DNA from: Chondrosia reniformis
Lineage: Eukaryota > Porifera > Demospongiae > Chondrillida > Chondrillidae
Length of the DNA: 64,000 nt
Assembly (NCBI GenBank): GCA_947172415.1
Contig: OX359189.1
Coordinates: 6,276,501 to 6,340,500, forward strand
Direction: 5' to 3'
The position numbers and the translations under genes were made by a program. Positions 11,301 to 25,200 of the stretch are shown in pieces. The notes below the pieces were generated by a model. It searched no databases. It had not been told where the DNA came from and was given only the letters and a program-made list of their open reading frames with translations. The stretch's first letter is position 1; each line of letters begins with the position of its first letter.

Positions 11301-14300
11301 GTTGGTGTCTATTTCTTCTTCTGCATAAAGAAAAGTGGAAACATAATGGATTAGGGCAATTGGATTATCCCGATCACAGTCTTCTCTTTTCTTCAGTTGG
11401 TCTTATTACTACATGAAAAGCAAAAAGAAATGAATGACGAATGGATCTACGCAGGTAAGTAATTGTTGGTGTCTATTTCTTCTTCTTCATAAAGAGAAGC
11501 CGAAAACATAATGGATTAGGGCAATGAGATCATCTCACATAATCTTCTCTTTTCTTCAGTTGGTCTTATAACTACATGAAAAGCAAAAAGAAATGAATGC
11601 CGAATGGATCTACGCAGGTAAGTAATTGTTGGTATCTATTTCTTCTTCTGCATAAAGAGAAGCCGAAAACATAATGGATTAGGGCAATGAGATCATCTCA
11701 CATAATCTTCTCTTTTCTTCAGTTGGTATTATTACTACTACATGAAAAGCAAAAAGAAATGAATACCGAATAGATCTACGCAGGTAAGTAATTGTTGGTA
11801 TCTATTTCTTCTTCTTCATAAAGAAAAGCGGAAACATAATGGATTAGGGCAATGAGATCATCTCACATAATCTTCTCTTTTCTTCAGTTGGTCTTATTAC
11901 TACATGAAAAGCAAAAAGAAATGAATACCGAATGGATCTACGCAGGTAAGTAATTGTTGGTGTCTATTTCTTCTTCTTCATAAAGAGAAGCCGAAAACAT
12001 AATGGATTAGAGCAATGAGATCATCTCACATAATCTTCTCATTTCTTCAGTTGGTCTTATAACTACATGAAAAGCAAAAAGCAATGAGGGCCGAATGGAT
12101 CTACACAGGTAAGTAATTGTTGGTATCTATTTCTTCTTCTGCATAAAGAGAAGCCGAAAACATAATGGATTAGGGCAATGAGATCATCTCACATAATCTT
12201 CTCTTTTCTTCAGTTGGTATTATTACTACTACATGAAAAGCAAAAAGAAATGAATACCGAATAGATCTACGCAGGTAAGTAATTGTTGGTATCTATTTCT
12301 TCTTCTGCATAAAGAGAAGCCGAAAACATAATGGATTAGGGCAATGAGATCATCTCGCATAATCTTCTCTTTTCTTCAGTTGGTCTTATTACTACATGAA
12401 AAGCAAAAAGAAATGAATGACGAATGGATCTACACAGGTAAGTAATTGTTGGTGTCTATTTCTTCTTCTGCATAAAGAGAAGCCGAAAACATAATGGGTT
12501 AGGGCAATTGGAACATCTCACATAATCTTCTCTTTTCTTCAGTTGGTCTTATTACTACATGAAAAGCAAAAAGAAATGAATGACGAATGGATCTACACAG
12601 GTAAGTAATTGTTGGTGTCTATTTCTTCTTCTGCATAAAGAGAAGCCGAAAACATAATGGATTAGGGCAATGAGATCATCTCACATAATCTTCTCTTTTC
12701 TTCAGTTGGTATTATTACTACTACATGAAAAGCAAAAAGAAATGAATACCGAATAGATCTACGCAGGTAAGTAATTGTTGGTATCTATTTCTTCTTCTTC
12801 ATAAAGAAAAGCGGAAACATAATGGATTAGGGCAATGAGATCATCTCACATAATCTTCTCTTTTCTTCAGTTGGTCTTATTACTACATGAAAAGCAAAAA
12901 GAAATGAATACCGAATGGATCTACGCAGGTAAGTAATTGTTGGTGTCTATTTCTTCTTCTTCATAAAGAGAAGCCGAAAACATAATGGATTAGAGCAATG
13001 AGATCATCTCACATAATCTTCTCTTTTCTTCAGTTGGTCTTATTACTACATGAAAGCCGAATGGATCTACGCAGGTAAGTAATTGTTGGTATCTATTTCT
13101 TCTTCTGCATAAAGAGAAGCCGAAAACATAATGGATTAGAGCAATTGGATCATCTCACATAATCTTCTCTTTTCTTCAGTTGGTCTTATTACTACATGAA
13201 AAGCAAAAAGAAATGAATACCGAATGGATCTACGCAGGTAAGTAATTGTTGGTGTCTATTTCTTCTTCTTCATAAAGAGAAGCCGAAAACATAATGGATT
13301 AGAGCAATGAGATCATCTCACATAATCTTCTCTTTTCTTCAGTTGGTCTTATAACTACATGAAAAGAAAAAAGAAATGAATGCCGAATGGATCTACACAG
13401 GTAAGTAATTGTTGGTGTCTATTTCTTCTTCTGCATAAAGAAAAGTGGAAACATAATGGATTAGGGCAATTGGATTATCCCGATCACAGTCTTCTCTTTT
13501 CTTCAGTTGGTCTTATTACTACATGAAAAGCAAAAAGAAATGAATGACGAATGGATCTACGCAGGTAAGTAATTGTTGGTGTCTATTTCTTCTTCTTCAT
13601 AAAGAGAAGCCGAAAACATAATGGATTAGGGCAATGAGATCATCTCACATAATCTTCTCTTTTCTTCAGTTGGTCTTATTACTACATGAAAAGCAAAAAA
13701 AATGAATGACGAATGGATCTACGCAGGTAAGTAATTGTTGGTGTCTATTTTTTCTTCTTCATAAAGAGAAGCCGAAAACATAATGGATTAGGGCAATGAG
13801 ATCATCTCACATAATCTTCTCTTTTCTTCAGTTGGTCTTATTACTACATGAAAGCCGAATGGATCTACGCAGGTAAGTAATTGTTGGTATCTATTTCTTC
13901 TTCTGCATAAAGAGAAGCCGAAAACATAATGGATTAGAGCAATTGGATCATCTCACATAATCTTCTCTTTTCTTCAGTTGGTCTTATTACTACATTAAAA
14001 GAAAAAAGAAATGAATGCCGAATGGATCTACACAGGTAAGTAATTGTTGGTGTCTATTTCTTCTTCTGCATAAAGAAAAGCGGAAACATAATGGATTAGG
14101 GCAATTGGATTATCCCGATCACATAGTCTTCTCTTTTCTTCAGTTGGTCTTATAACTACATGAAAAGCAAAAAGAAATGAATGCCGAATGGATCTACGCA
14201 GGTAAGTAATTGTTGGTATCTATTTCTTCTTCTGCATTAAGAGAAGCCGAAAACATAATGGATTAGAGCAATGAGATCATCTCACATAATCTTCTCTTTT

Positions 14301-16135
14301 CTTCAGTTGGTCTTATTACTACATGAAAAGCAAAAAGAAATGAATGCCGAATGGATCTACTCAGGTAAGTAATTGTTGGTGTCTATTTCTTCTTCTGCAT
14401 AAAGAGAAGCCGAAAACATAATGGGCTAGGGCAATTGGAACATCTCACATAATCTTCTCATTTCTTCAGTTGGTCTTATAACTACATGAAAAGCAAAAAG
14501 CAATGAGGGCCGAATGGATCTACACAGGTAAGTAATTGTTGGTATCTATTTCTTCTTCTTCATAAAGAAAAGCCGAAAACATAATGGGCTAGGGCAATTG
14601 GAACATCTCACATAATCTTCTCATTTTTTCAGTTGGTCTTATAACTACATGAAAAGCAAAAAGAAATGAGGGCCGAATGGATCTACGCAGGTAAGTAATT
14701 GTTGGTGTCTATTTCTTCTTCTTCATAAAGAGAAGCCGAAAACATAATGGATTAGAGCAATGAGATCATCTCACATAATCTTCTCTTTTCTTCAGTTGGT
14801 CTTATTACTACATGAAAAGAAAAAAGAAATGAATGCCGAATGGATCTACGCAGGTAAGTAATTGTTGGTATCTATTTCTTCTTCTGCATAAAGAGAAGCC
14901 GAAAACATAATGGATTAGGGCAATTGGATCATCTCACATAATCTTCTCTTTTCTTCAGTTGGTCTTATTACTACATGAAAAGAAAAAAGAAATGAATGCC
15001 GAATGGATCTACGCAGGTAAGTAATTGTTGGTATCTTATTACTACATGAAAAGCAAAAAGAAATGAATGACGAATGGATCTACGCAAGTAAGTAATTGTT
15101 GGTGTCTATTTCTTCTTCTTCATAAAGAGAAGCCGAAAACATAATGGATTAGGGTAATGAGATCATCTCACATAATCTTCTCTTTTCTTCAGTTGGTCTT
15201 ATTACTACATGAAAGCCGAATGGATCTACGCAGGTAAGTAATTGTTGGTATCTATTTCTTCTTCTGCATAAAGAGAAGCCGAAAACATAATGGATTAGAG
15301 CAATTGGATCATCTCACATAATCTTCTCTTTTCTTCAGTTGGTCTTATTACTACATGAAAAGCAAAAAGAAATGAATGACGAATGGATCTACGCAGGTAA
15401 GTAATTGTTGGTATCTATTTCTTCTTCATAAAGAAAAGCGGAAACATAATGGATTAGGGTAATTGGATTATCCCGATCACATAGTCTTCTCTTTTCTTCA
15501 GTTGGTCTTATAACTACATGAAAAGCAAAAAGAAATGAATGCCGAATGGATCTACACAGGTAAGTAATTGTTGGTGTCTATTTCTTCTTCTGCATAAAGA
15601 GAAGCCGAAAACATAATGGATTAGGGCAATGAGATCATCTCACATAATCTTCTCTTTTCTTCAGTTGGTCTTATTACTACATGAAAAGCAAAAAGAAATG
15701 AATACCAAATAGATCTACACAGGTAAGTAATTGTTGGTGTCTATTTCTTCTTCTGCATAAAGAGAAGCCGAAAACATAATGGATTAGGGCAATGAGATCA
15801 TCTCACATAATCTTCTCTTTTCTTCAGTTGGTCTTATTACTACATGAAAAGAAAAAAGAAATGAATGCCGAATGGATCTACGCAGGTAAGTAATTGTTGG
15901 TATCTATTTCTTCTTCTGCATAAAGAGAAGCCGAAAACATAATGGATTAGGGCAATGAGATCATCTCACATAGTCTTCTCTTTTCTTCAGTTGGTCTTAT
16001 AACTACATGAAAAGCAAAAAGAAATGAAGGCCGAATAGATCTACGCAGGTAAGTAATTGTTGGTGTCTATTGCTTTTTCTTCATAAAGAGAAACCAAGGG
16101 TTAGGGCAATGAGATTATCTCACATAATCTTCTCA
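8325..16135 (+). repeat. Tandem array of about 49 splice-site-bearing exon-intron units (about 160 bp each)
   Basis: I located 49 copies of the junction GCAG|GTAAGTAATTG or variants, the first at 8371 and the last at 16049, mostly 160-167 bp apart. Each unit has a pyrimidine tract ending CTTTTCTTCAG, an exon-like block of 58 bases starting TTGGTCTTATTAC and ending GGATCTACGCAG, then GTAAGT and an intron-like part of about 105 bases. Only four copies have damaged donors (near 8533, 9512, 10165 and 15088). Block variants are 41, 58 or 61 bases. In one frame the block is open and reads LVLLLHEKQKEMNAEWIYA; the other two frames stop. No open frame of 60 codons or more exists anywhere in the array. 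The last unit loses the acceptor and grades into unique sequence after 16130. It could be a satellite born from an exon-intron duplication, or a transcribed RNA array. Confidence 0.95.
8346..8370 (+). CDS. Possible first coding exon at the head of the array
   Basis: TATAAA at 8295-8300 is followed by ATG at 8346 and eight codons, MRAEWIYA plus one base, ending at a perfect donor GTAAGT at 8371. The preceding sequence (GAAAAGCAAAAAGAA) already matches the repeat unit, so this may be the ancestral exon from which the array grew. Splicing into the next block would give MRAEWIYAVGLITT and a stop; reading into the intron stops after MRAEWIYAGK. A real protein product is doubtful. Confidence 0.3.
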
Positions 16136-17775
16136 TATCTGTGTGATGAGAGCCAAGGAAAATTGCATCAAGATACATCAGCTGAGGGAGGATGACAATT
16201 CTTATGCAACTTCACGAGAATGAGCCAGGGTTTTCGGTAAAATGTGACATTGGAGGATGTAAAAAATCTTATCAAATGTACTACTTTTTACTGCACTCAT
16301 GACTCACTTCATTCAAATGTAACCTTTTATACATAGCAGTCCAAACCGATCTGTAAACATGTTATGTCAGGATTTGTGTATTCATGATTCGCTGTGTTAA
16401 GAACAATTGGAAACAATTTAATTTGCTTAATACTACTCCAATTATCCTTTAACATGACTCAACTCAAATGTAGACTTGCTTCTTACAGCCCGCACAGCGG
16501 AGCTGCTTTAACTCACGCATCCTTAAACTGATAGCGCCGCGCGCTTACGGACTATTTACCGAGGTTATCCGTGCTTTCAATGTGTGTATAGTATAAGTCA
16601 GACTATGTAGCGCACAAATTCCCCTCTGATATTCAGAAAGGAAGGAATATTTTTCAGTAGCTATAATATACAGAAAGAACCAACACGATAATTTCAACGA
16701 TTAATAATGATAGTTAGCATCCTTACATTGGGCAGATGACTTGGAAAATCTGACAGTACGCGTATCTCCACTTCTTAAGAAGAATACATTTGTACACCAA
16801 ACCAGTATGAGAGAGACGCATGCATGCACAGACTTGAATGGCTAACTAAACAGCACGTTGACGGCATCAATTCCTGTCGCGAAAATGGCGCTGAAAGTCA
16901 CGTGACAAGCGCAATCCTTGCTTTATAAAAATTGGACAAACAGGAGTCAGAGCATGCTGTGTAATAGGTAGTATATGTATAGTTATTTTCATTTTTCTAT
17001 ACTATTGTATAAATAATTCATTGTAAAATTTCAGATGTATTCAGCTGCCCTCACCATTTAAACGATATACTTTTATACAATGCTTATAATAAATGTTTAT
17101 AATTATATAATCAAACTCTACCAAGTTTGACCTCCATTTGCTAAGAAACAAAGAGACCTAATTATAACACTTTTTCATTTAGAATTCTTAAACTTTCAGA
17201 AATTTATTAAAATCTCTATATAGATTGGCATGGGTCATATGAACCTCCTGCCTGTGAATTATGGCAACCAGTATAATTTATATTGTCTTATGAGGTACGT
17301 AATTAGTTATATTATATAGGCATCTATTTTAATTATATGAACAGGTAGTTTTAAGTGTATTAAGGGTATATACGTATATATATGGGTCAAAAATAGAAGA
17401 TATTAACTTCTTGTACATTGTCATGTGGTAGGATGACCTCAAGCTCTCCCACACTCAATTAACACAGAAAGGATATACATGTCCCACACACATGTGAGTA
17501 TATATAATTGTCGATGAATTGTATCTTGTTAAGAGAACCCGCATGGTTTCACTCTCTATACAGCTAATGGTTGTGTGCACATATATACAAATATCCATTA
17601 AAATTTTGGTCACTGTAGCAAATCAATATATATACAAAAAATGTATATGTAAGTCATTGATGTTATGACACAAGTAGTAGACCATAAAACAGTGTTCATG
17701 TGCATGTGCATAATAGTCTTAGATCATTAATAATTACCATCCCTTTACCTCATGATTATGTCCTGTACTTATAAA
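16136..17775. other. AT-rich intergenic stretch, no gene recognised
   Basis: No family match or splice chain was found. 16160-16200 has a short open segment (MRAKENCIKIHQLREDDNS) that echoes the MRAEW start of the array, then a stop. 16500-16560 is locally GC-rich (GCGCCGCGCG). 16885-16930 combines AAAATGGCGC, GTCACGTGAC and CTTTATAAAA, which could be a promoter, but no convincing downstream exon follows on the plus strand. Confidence 0.4.
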
Positions 17776-18660
17776 GTGTTTTATGTAAAGGTCATTTGAC
17801 TCACCATGTGTGCATGAAATGACACAATCTCTATATTCATGAACTAGATATTACATAACCTCAGTTCACCCACACTTAGACATTGAATTATCTGTATATA
17901 TGATAATTTTATATTTCTAGCAATAGAGTACAGATTGTGTGTCCACATGACATCTGTTGAAATGGATTGAGACTGTCTCCAGGATGTCGTACAGAGGAGG
18001 GTTTGCGGTCAGCTGTAATTAGATGACATCCGTCCATATGAGACACAAGACTACAGGAGGTCCGGATGGGGGAGGGTTTGCGGCCTACTGTAATGTAATC
18101 AGAAGACACTCAAAGACATTATTATTTGTCACAGCGGAGTACTTCTATATATAGTTTATATAACAGTGATTGAGGCCTCAAGCTGAGAATACCTAATGTA
18201 TCATAACATGCAGCAAGTTTCATTTCAAATGACATGGGCCAGAGGCTATATATATACGTATATACTATATACAACACATGCAACATGACATCATTGATAT
18301 ACATATATGTATATATGAAGGAATAAGGAGTGTTTGGTGTGATCATTATGAGAATAAAGCCTTATTGAGTGTCAGCAACATAATTCTAGACGTTTCAACC
18401 CAGAGGTCTTCATCAGCAATATACGTATGAAGAATGGGAATACAAGCCAGTTTAAATAGGAAAGGGTGTGACATTTGGTGATGTTAAAAGGTGCGTCGAA
18501 TATTTATGAAGATAAAGAAATGATTTAGTTAATGAATGGGTAATCAGTAGACTGAATAGAGTATTACTGAGCTAGTATATACATATGTACATTAAATAGG
18601 TGGCTATGTTTCAGCTTAAAAATTAAGGTACTAGCGTTAAGCAAGCTTGAAGCAGCTATT
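17776..18660. repeat. Dispersed repeat, copy 1 (interrupted by an insertion)
   Basis: Nearly identical to 26904-27530. Both copies start GTGTTTTATGTAAAGGTCAT and contain two internal copies of GGAGGGTTTGCGG about 70 bp apart. Homology holds to about 18250, weakens, then resumes at about 18570 (GTACATTAAATAGG, then the CTTGAAGC region). The 18345-18570 stretch is absent from copy 2 and contains a hammerhead-like element. The two copies flank the M13 peptidase gene in direct orientation. Type of repeat unknown. Confidence 0.8.
18363..18420 (-). repeat. Dispersed hammerhead-like short element
   Basis: Minus strand: ATTGCTGATGA, GACC, a TCTG loop, GGTT, GAAACGTC, a spacer, TGTTGCTGACACTCAATAAG. 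It sits inside the stretch that interrupts repeat copy 1 but is missing from copy 2, which is direct evidence that the segment was inserted after the duplication (or lost from copy 2). Confidence 0.65.
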
Positions 18661-19218
18661 TTACACTATATGTGTCTATATAAGGGGTCATTTTATATTT
18701 TCCAACCAACATGCATGCATGTACATGAATGTATATGGTTGTCCATCAATAATTACATGCCTATACATGTATGTAGACTAAGCTTAAGCCTGTAAGACAA
18801 AATTCCTCATTTTTGTATGTACTGTTCATATGTACATGTGTACATACGTATGTTAACTTACATATGTATATATACTAGCTTTTAATATAGCTGTTCTGAT
18901 TTGCTGATCTATACATACATACATACCTGTCTGCTATTTAAGATGGATAATATGGTAATTTTCACACCCTGTTTATACACCATTTCAATTTAAGCGCACA
19001 GGAAACGTTAATGTACAAAAACTGGCATTAAAAGCCATTTCGTAAATTGAAGAAAGCGGATATTACAGATAAGCCATTTCTAATATTACAAATACACTTC
19101 ACTCAGAAAGATATACTATAATTCCTATTCTATGTAAAAGAATAAACGTTTGGAGTATCTCTATTCAAAGCATGTAAAGTAATATTAACTTCGACAAGTT
19201 AGTAAACTAATTCACTAA
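18661..19218. other. 3' flank of the peptidase gene
   Basis: AT-rich, with many TATGTA/TACATA runs. No exon, RNA gene or repeat with a second copy was recognised. It should contain the 3' untranslated region of the minus-strand peptidase gene. Confidence 0.4.
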
Positions 19219-22200
19219 TCACCAGATGTTACATTTCTTTTCTGGGTTGTACCTAGCACCAGCTTTGCAATTAAATGTCTGAGCAAACTCTTCATTATTA
19301 GATACTGTTCCCAAGACCCTTGAAATGTAAAAAAATAATAGGTGAAACAGATAAGGACATAATTAAAATCATGTAAGTTTTTACATGTGTGAAGAGACAA
19401 AACTATGATAATTTGCGGGATCTCTGTTTGTTTGTTCATTCGCAAACTCCACCTTTGAATTGGGCGCCATCAACCTGGAGTGCCCCAAGGGGGTTGGCAT
19501 TTTCTTTTTAGCCTTTCTTCACCAATTTGGCCTTACTTCCATTATTCAAAAATGCCATTTTTGCCATGGATGTACACGGTTGTTGTGGAATTAAGATTCA
19601 CACGTAGTTGAACAGTAAGTACCACGTCTGTAGGGTGGGTTCTCCTTATCTCGTATGGTTAAATTTATTTAGTACTTATGTATAATCTGAATGGACATTA
19701 AATTTATCTAGTACTTATAATCTGAATGGACAATCTATAAATATACATTTTTAGTGAAGAATAATAATGCCCCTGTATTAGTTACTATGGTATCTTATGC
19801 ATAATATTAAATAGTGTTCCCTTTTGTGTATATCTGGTACAGTAAATACAGTATTGAGAATGAATGAACTATTTAGATAATTAAAAATATGTATGTATAC
19901 TAAAAACAAATATTCTAATACATCAGAAAGATGGTTTGCTTACCTGATTGGTCCTGGGCTGTGGACATCAGATAAAGCTGCCTGCAGCCCCGCTTGACTA
20001 AATTTACTGCAATAAAGCTAGATAACATGAAGAAATTACTTCAATTAGCTTGTAAGGTGGACAAAATTTACTGTAAGTATATAGGCATACAAACTCCTAT
20101 ACGCCGGTACTTGTATAATATCTGTTAGAACAAATATTTGAACAATATAATATATACCTGAGCATAAGCTATATAGAAGAGCTGGTCCTGGGTATACTTC
20201 TCACTCAGGATTGGGAGATCAAAATTCCTTCCGCGTCCAATTCTATTCTTATAAGCCTGGAATACAATGATAGATTCCTAACATCTAACTACTCCATGCA
20301 AAGAAAACTACAAAACATGACCAGATTTTATACGTACCCTAAAACTGGTCTCTAAGCCTCCTGAATCTGCTATATTTTCACCAATTGTCAATTGACCATT
20401 AACCTACAGTAGACATAATATATATAACAAAATTTACATGTACATATATGTATGTATATAAAGTATAAACACCATTGATACACTATTATAAAATGTAAGC
20501 TGTTGTAATATAAATAGTTTTATATAAAAAAAGTTAACTAAACATATTAAAAATACACAATTGATGTCATAACAGATGAACTGTTGTAAAGTATTATTTA
20601 GCTGGCCTTTCTGGGTTGGATACAAGCAAATGAAAAAGGACATATACTCCTCCTTTGCTGAGACTTTGGATGACCTCTGCAATATATGTAGTTAAAAATA
20701 AGCCAGGAGGCTGTGTTTGACCTATGTAGATTAACGGCTTGATTGCATCGGACAAGTCACTTGGAGTCGGACTAATTGGGCGAGTTCTGAGAAGGCTCAT
20801 TGATAAGGCTGTATTCACTCAAACCTCTAATTACATGCAGTGAGAATGCTGCAGCTTTGTGTAAGTCATTTGAATGGATGCAATCCATGAAGAACTATAT
20901 ATGAAGACCCAACACACTGAAGTTCTGATGCTCATTGATGCATCTAATGCATTTAATTCCATTAAGGGGGAATCAGTACTAAGGAATGTGCAAGATCTAC
21001 ACCATGTATAGTGTACTTGCACCAATACTTACTGATAACTCATTCAATTTGTAGTTATTGTACTGATCTACAAAACATGATACTCTCTCATCAAAAGCCT
21101 TTACAGAATCATTGGTCCACCACATTCTACGATTGCCATTGAGGTCAAACTGTCTTCCTGCATTAACATGTTCACTTATCACTCACTCATGTTAATATAC
21201 GTAGTTATTATAATCAGATTGAACAGCAATATTCATGCATGCATTTTTAAAATATAGCATTCACTCTTCTATATATAGCATGCGTTTTAATCAGGTACGT
21301 ATATATAGTATAACAGGGAGTCTTGTGAAAATGCTTTACATCTCCGTTATCTCATTTCATATTATGTGTGTAATTAATTTCATCTTACCATTAGTATCAA
21401 ATCCATGAGTGAGTTCATGGCCAGTTATAGCTCCAATGGCACCGTAAAGGTAGTAGCTACATTTTAGTGGAGAAACCTTCACTTCAGACTAAGCTTAAGA
21501 ACAGAAACAAATTATCAACTACTAACTCACTCAGGCCAACCTGCTCTAAATGCTGGTGAATGTAATATTCCTTCCAAATAGACTATCATATGTAAAGCAC
21601 AAGAATGAATATATCAGTTGAGGTACAATAATATTAAAGGTATAGACTCACCAAACTCATTCAAACTTGCATAATAGAAGGCATTTAGAAATGTTGGCGG
21701 ACTATAAAGGGTTATTCTAGTCCATCTGGAGAAAAGAACAAAAACATCTATAACGGTAGGTTCTGAAGATTTATTTAAATCTGCTACACATTTCCATTTA
21801 AGCAGATACCTATACTTACAGTGTGGCATTTACTGGGACTGTAAGAAAAAATTTGAATTCGTTTTTTACAGTAAGTCTTTGAGTGGATATAAAGTTCTGA
21901 ACAAGTGTGGATTCATTTGGATTAACCTAATGATATAAAAAGTACTCTTATAATATTCATATCAATGCATTCCTATATTGTAATTCAAACTGAAGATAGC
22001 TGTACTAGTGTCATTAATTCTTTTACTCACATCAGCATAGAAGTTATTCAGATATTCATCATCAAATATTTCATCAGGATAAGCAATTCTGTGATTTACA
22101 GCATTTACCTTGAGAAAGAGCACAATATACATACAAGTTTACAGTTATTGTGCAACATATAGCATTAATATAGACCATAATATAATTTAAGTCTAATATA

Positions 22201-25200
22201 TTTGCTGCATGTACGTATATTCAAATTAACACCTATAATTAAGAGTAATAAATAAACTGCAATACGGAGCATTATAATTGATGAATATATACAGTAAATT
22301 CCTTTTTCTCAATAGGCTAAATCAATGTTTTCAGGAATTTCACCCAATTGCCATTTTTGCCATAAAGTCTTAACAATAAACGTATACTAAAAAGAGCTTG
22401 CACTATCCCAATTAATATACCTCTATAAGTTTCAATCACAAACTATGTACATACGTACGTATAGGATAATCTATCTGGATTGTGGTAGAATCTCTCAGTA
22501 GATCTATACTCATGACATTTATACTGAAAACACTAAACTGTTACCATCCTAACTCTTCAACTAATACGTATGTATATGTGCCAACCAACTGAACTCTTTA
22601 AAAAAAAAGAATTATTTTGCTTTGACCTGTTTAATATATTATACATATGTAAACTGTTATAGTAAAAATATTGCTTGTGAGGCTTCCTTCAGCTTGCACA
22701 CATAGGTTATACGTACGTAAGTGGCTTAAGAATGTGGTAAAAGTAGAGTACCTTATCAATAACTGCTTGCCTGGTCTCCTCATCAAGCCAGTCATGCTGT
22801 CTGGTACGTTGCTTAAAGGCAGTCATGATATCAGTGACCATCTCAGTTAGCTATAAAAAGTAGATAATACTTTTAATCTATACTTGTCCAGTTAAATCTC
22901 TAATTCTCAACAAATCACACATGAATATATACATACATGTATCTTTTATATACGTAGAACAGCTGGCTGCTTCGCAAAGTATCACATAATTGCATGTCTA
23001 TTCATATCTATATATTTCATGATTCACCAAACCACTTACAACAGTTCTTGTTCCTGACTGTACTTGTGAGGGAGTATACAACCTTGAGATGGCAAATGGT
23101 AGCTCAGTAGTTACAAGTTTGACACAAGATAGCTTGCCACTCAATCCAAAATTGGTAAATACACTGGCAAATTCACCTCCCAAAAAAGGGATGAAATTCT
23201 TCGCAACTATCCACTTTGCATAGTTATTGAGGGTGCTAATACAAGTTTAGAACAATCACGTCCTGCCATGCAATGCTGAAGGTGGGTATGTACGTACATA
23301 GGTTGCTCAGCCCAAAAATGTCATATATAGAAAGGTAGACCATGTACTCACAACTAAGATCCCACTGTGCTAGAAGGCCTTTTTGGAGAATACCTAATCA
23401 GTAGCACTGGGTAGCGTTCTATAGAGTCAGTAAGTTACCTAGTAACCCAGACTTTTGAAAGAAATTGGTTATTATAACTTAGCAAGTCTACTACATCTAC
23501 ATTCTCTAATGCAGTGGGACATTCTAACCTTAATATGATGTAAGGTACGTAAATATTTGTTGCATACCGTACCCCATATTTATGACATGTAAACCTTTTT
23601 CAGTATCGATCTTAGCCTATAAGTTGGAGGCCTAAAATGCTGTTGTGATGGTGAGACAAGAATAGAGGGGTACAATATATGCCAAATGTTTAATCCTTAC
23701 CTTGCAGGAGTATTAGTTACTAAAGTAGTTAGATTACTCAAGTAACCTTGATCTGTTAATTGAAAGATGGAATCATCAGTGAATATATTAGAGCTAGCTG
23801 AACCAGTGACTGCAGTAAACATAGCTTTGAAATATGCCAACCAATCAAGCTGCAAGAAATTAAATTAGTATCATGATCAATGATAGTTTATGTACACATA
23901 TATATACACATATAGATGTACGTACATATGTACGTACATATGGCATATTATTCAAATAAAATATAGCTGACTATATACAGTGACAACTGCAATGTATTAT
24001 ATATATAAGTGAATCCAAAAAAAGATGACATTACTTTAGAAGTTTACCTCTGGAATCTGAAATTGCTCTGTTAATTGCCGAATTGATAGATGTACAATTT
24101 TAGACTTAGTAGAGAGCTTCATAATACAAAGAGAGTTAGGTTACTATACATGTGATGTATACGTACATAAAAAACATCTATTACCTGAATAAGCTTCGTC
24201 TCAAAATCAATTACATCATTCATTGCTGCTGTAATAACAGTCATATTGCCAGTTTTTCCTCCAAGAAGATACACAGAGTTTGTCATGTATGTTAACAGTC
24301 TGCTCCTTAACTGTAAATAAAGTACGTAGTTATATACGTAATTGCAGAATGATTGAAATGAAGAGTTTCAAGTGTTTTTTGCCCTTGAAATTAAAACTTA
24401 CCACTGGAGTTTGATAGGCTATAGCAAGGTCTGCTGAAATTGTTGTTCCACTTGGCTTCAGCTACGTATATTCATGTAGAAATACATAAAACATTAGTCA
24501 ATATAAAGTATGCCATCAAAACCTACTCGAAAGGTTGGATTTGTTGCATCTATATCATCAATTGCTATCTGGTAAGCAAAAAATGGCTTCAAATTATCTC
24601 TTCCACTCTTTCCAGGTTGATGAATATGGTAATTAGCCAGCTGACTGAAGCTAAATGAATTTTCAGGTATAATATTAGCAAGAGCCCATCCACCTAGTTC
24701 ATCTCGTATAAAGTTGACCAAAGGGGCACCGCCTACACAAAAAGGGCAATCACATTTATAATTAGCATTTTATCTAAATTTATAATTTAATTTATACTAA
24801 ATCAATCACCGAGATACATGGTGTGTAGAAAACTACTCACTCAGTAATAAAGTTTAAAACTTAGTACTAATCTTACCGATATAAACTCATGCCCTCACCT
24901 GCAATATTAATCGCAGTCTGATTATTACAGCTGTCAAAGAAGCTTTTAGCTTTCCTCACTGCGTTTACATCAGTACTTTTAACTTCTGACAAAAGATTCT
25001 CAATTGCTAGATCATTTTGAGGATCAATTTCAAAGAGCCCTCCTACCTGCACTGTAATAAAAATAAACAACATTCAGCTATGGCCTGCATGCATGGTGGC
25101 CCATGGTATCTCATAACTATCATTCAAAAATGTATGTGAAGGAGCAGATGTGAATGGAATTTTTGATTATAGTTTATATTTAAACATCTAGTCTTCATGT

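Noticed and set aside
8325..16135. Dscam-like mutually exclusive exon cluster
   Set aside because: The blocks are almost identical to each other and would add no protein diversity, and the reachable frame stops at once.
8325..16135. CRISPR array
   Set aside because: Units are about 160 bp with no unique spacers and no cas genes; the surrounding genes are animal genes with introns.
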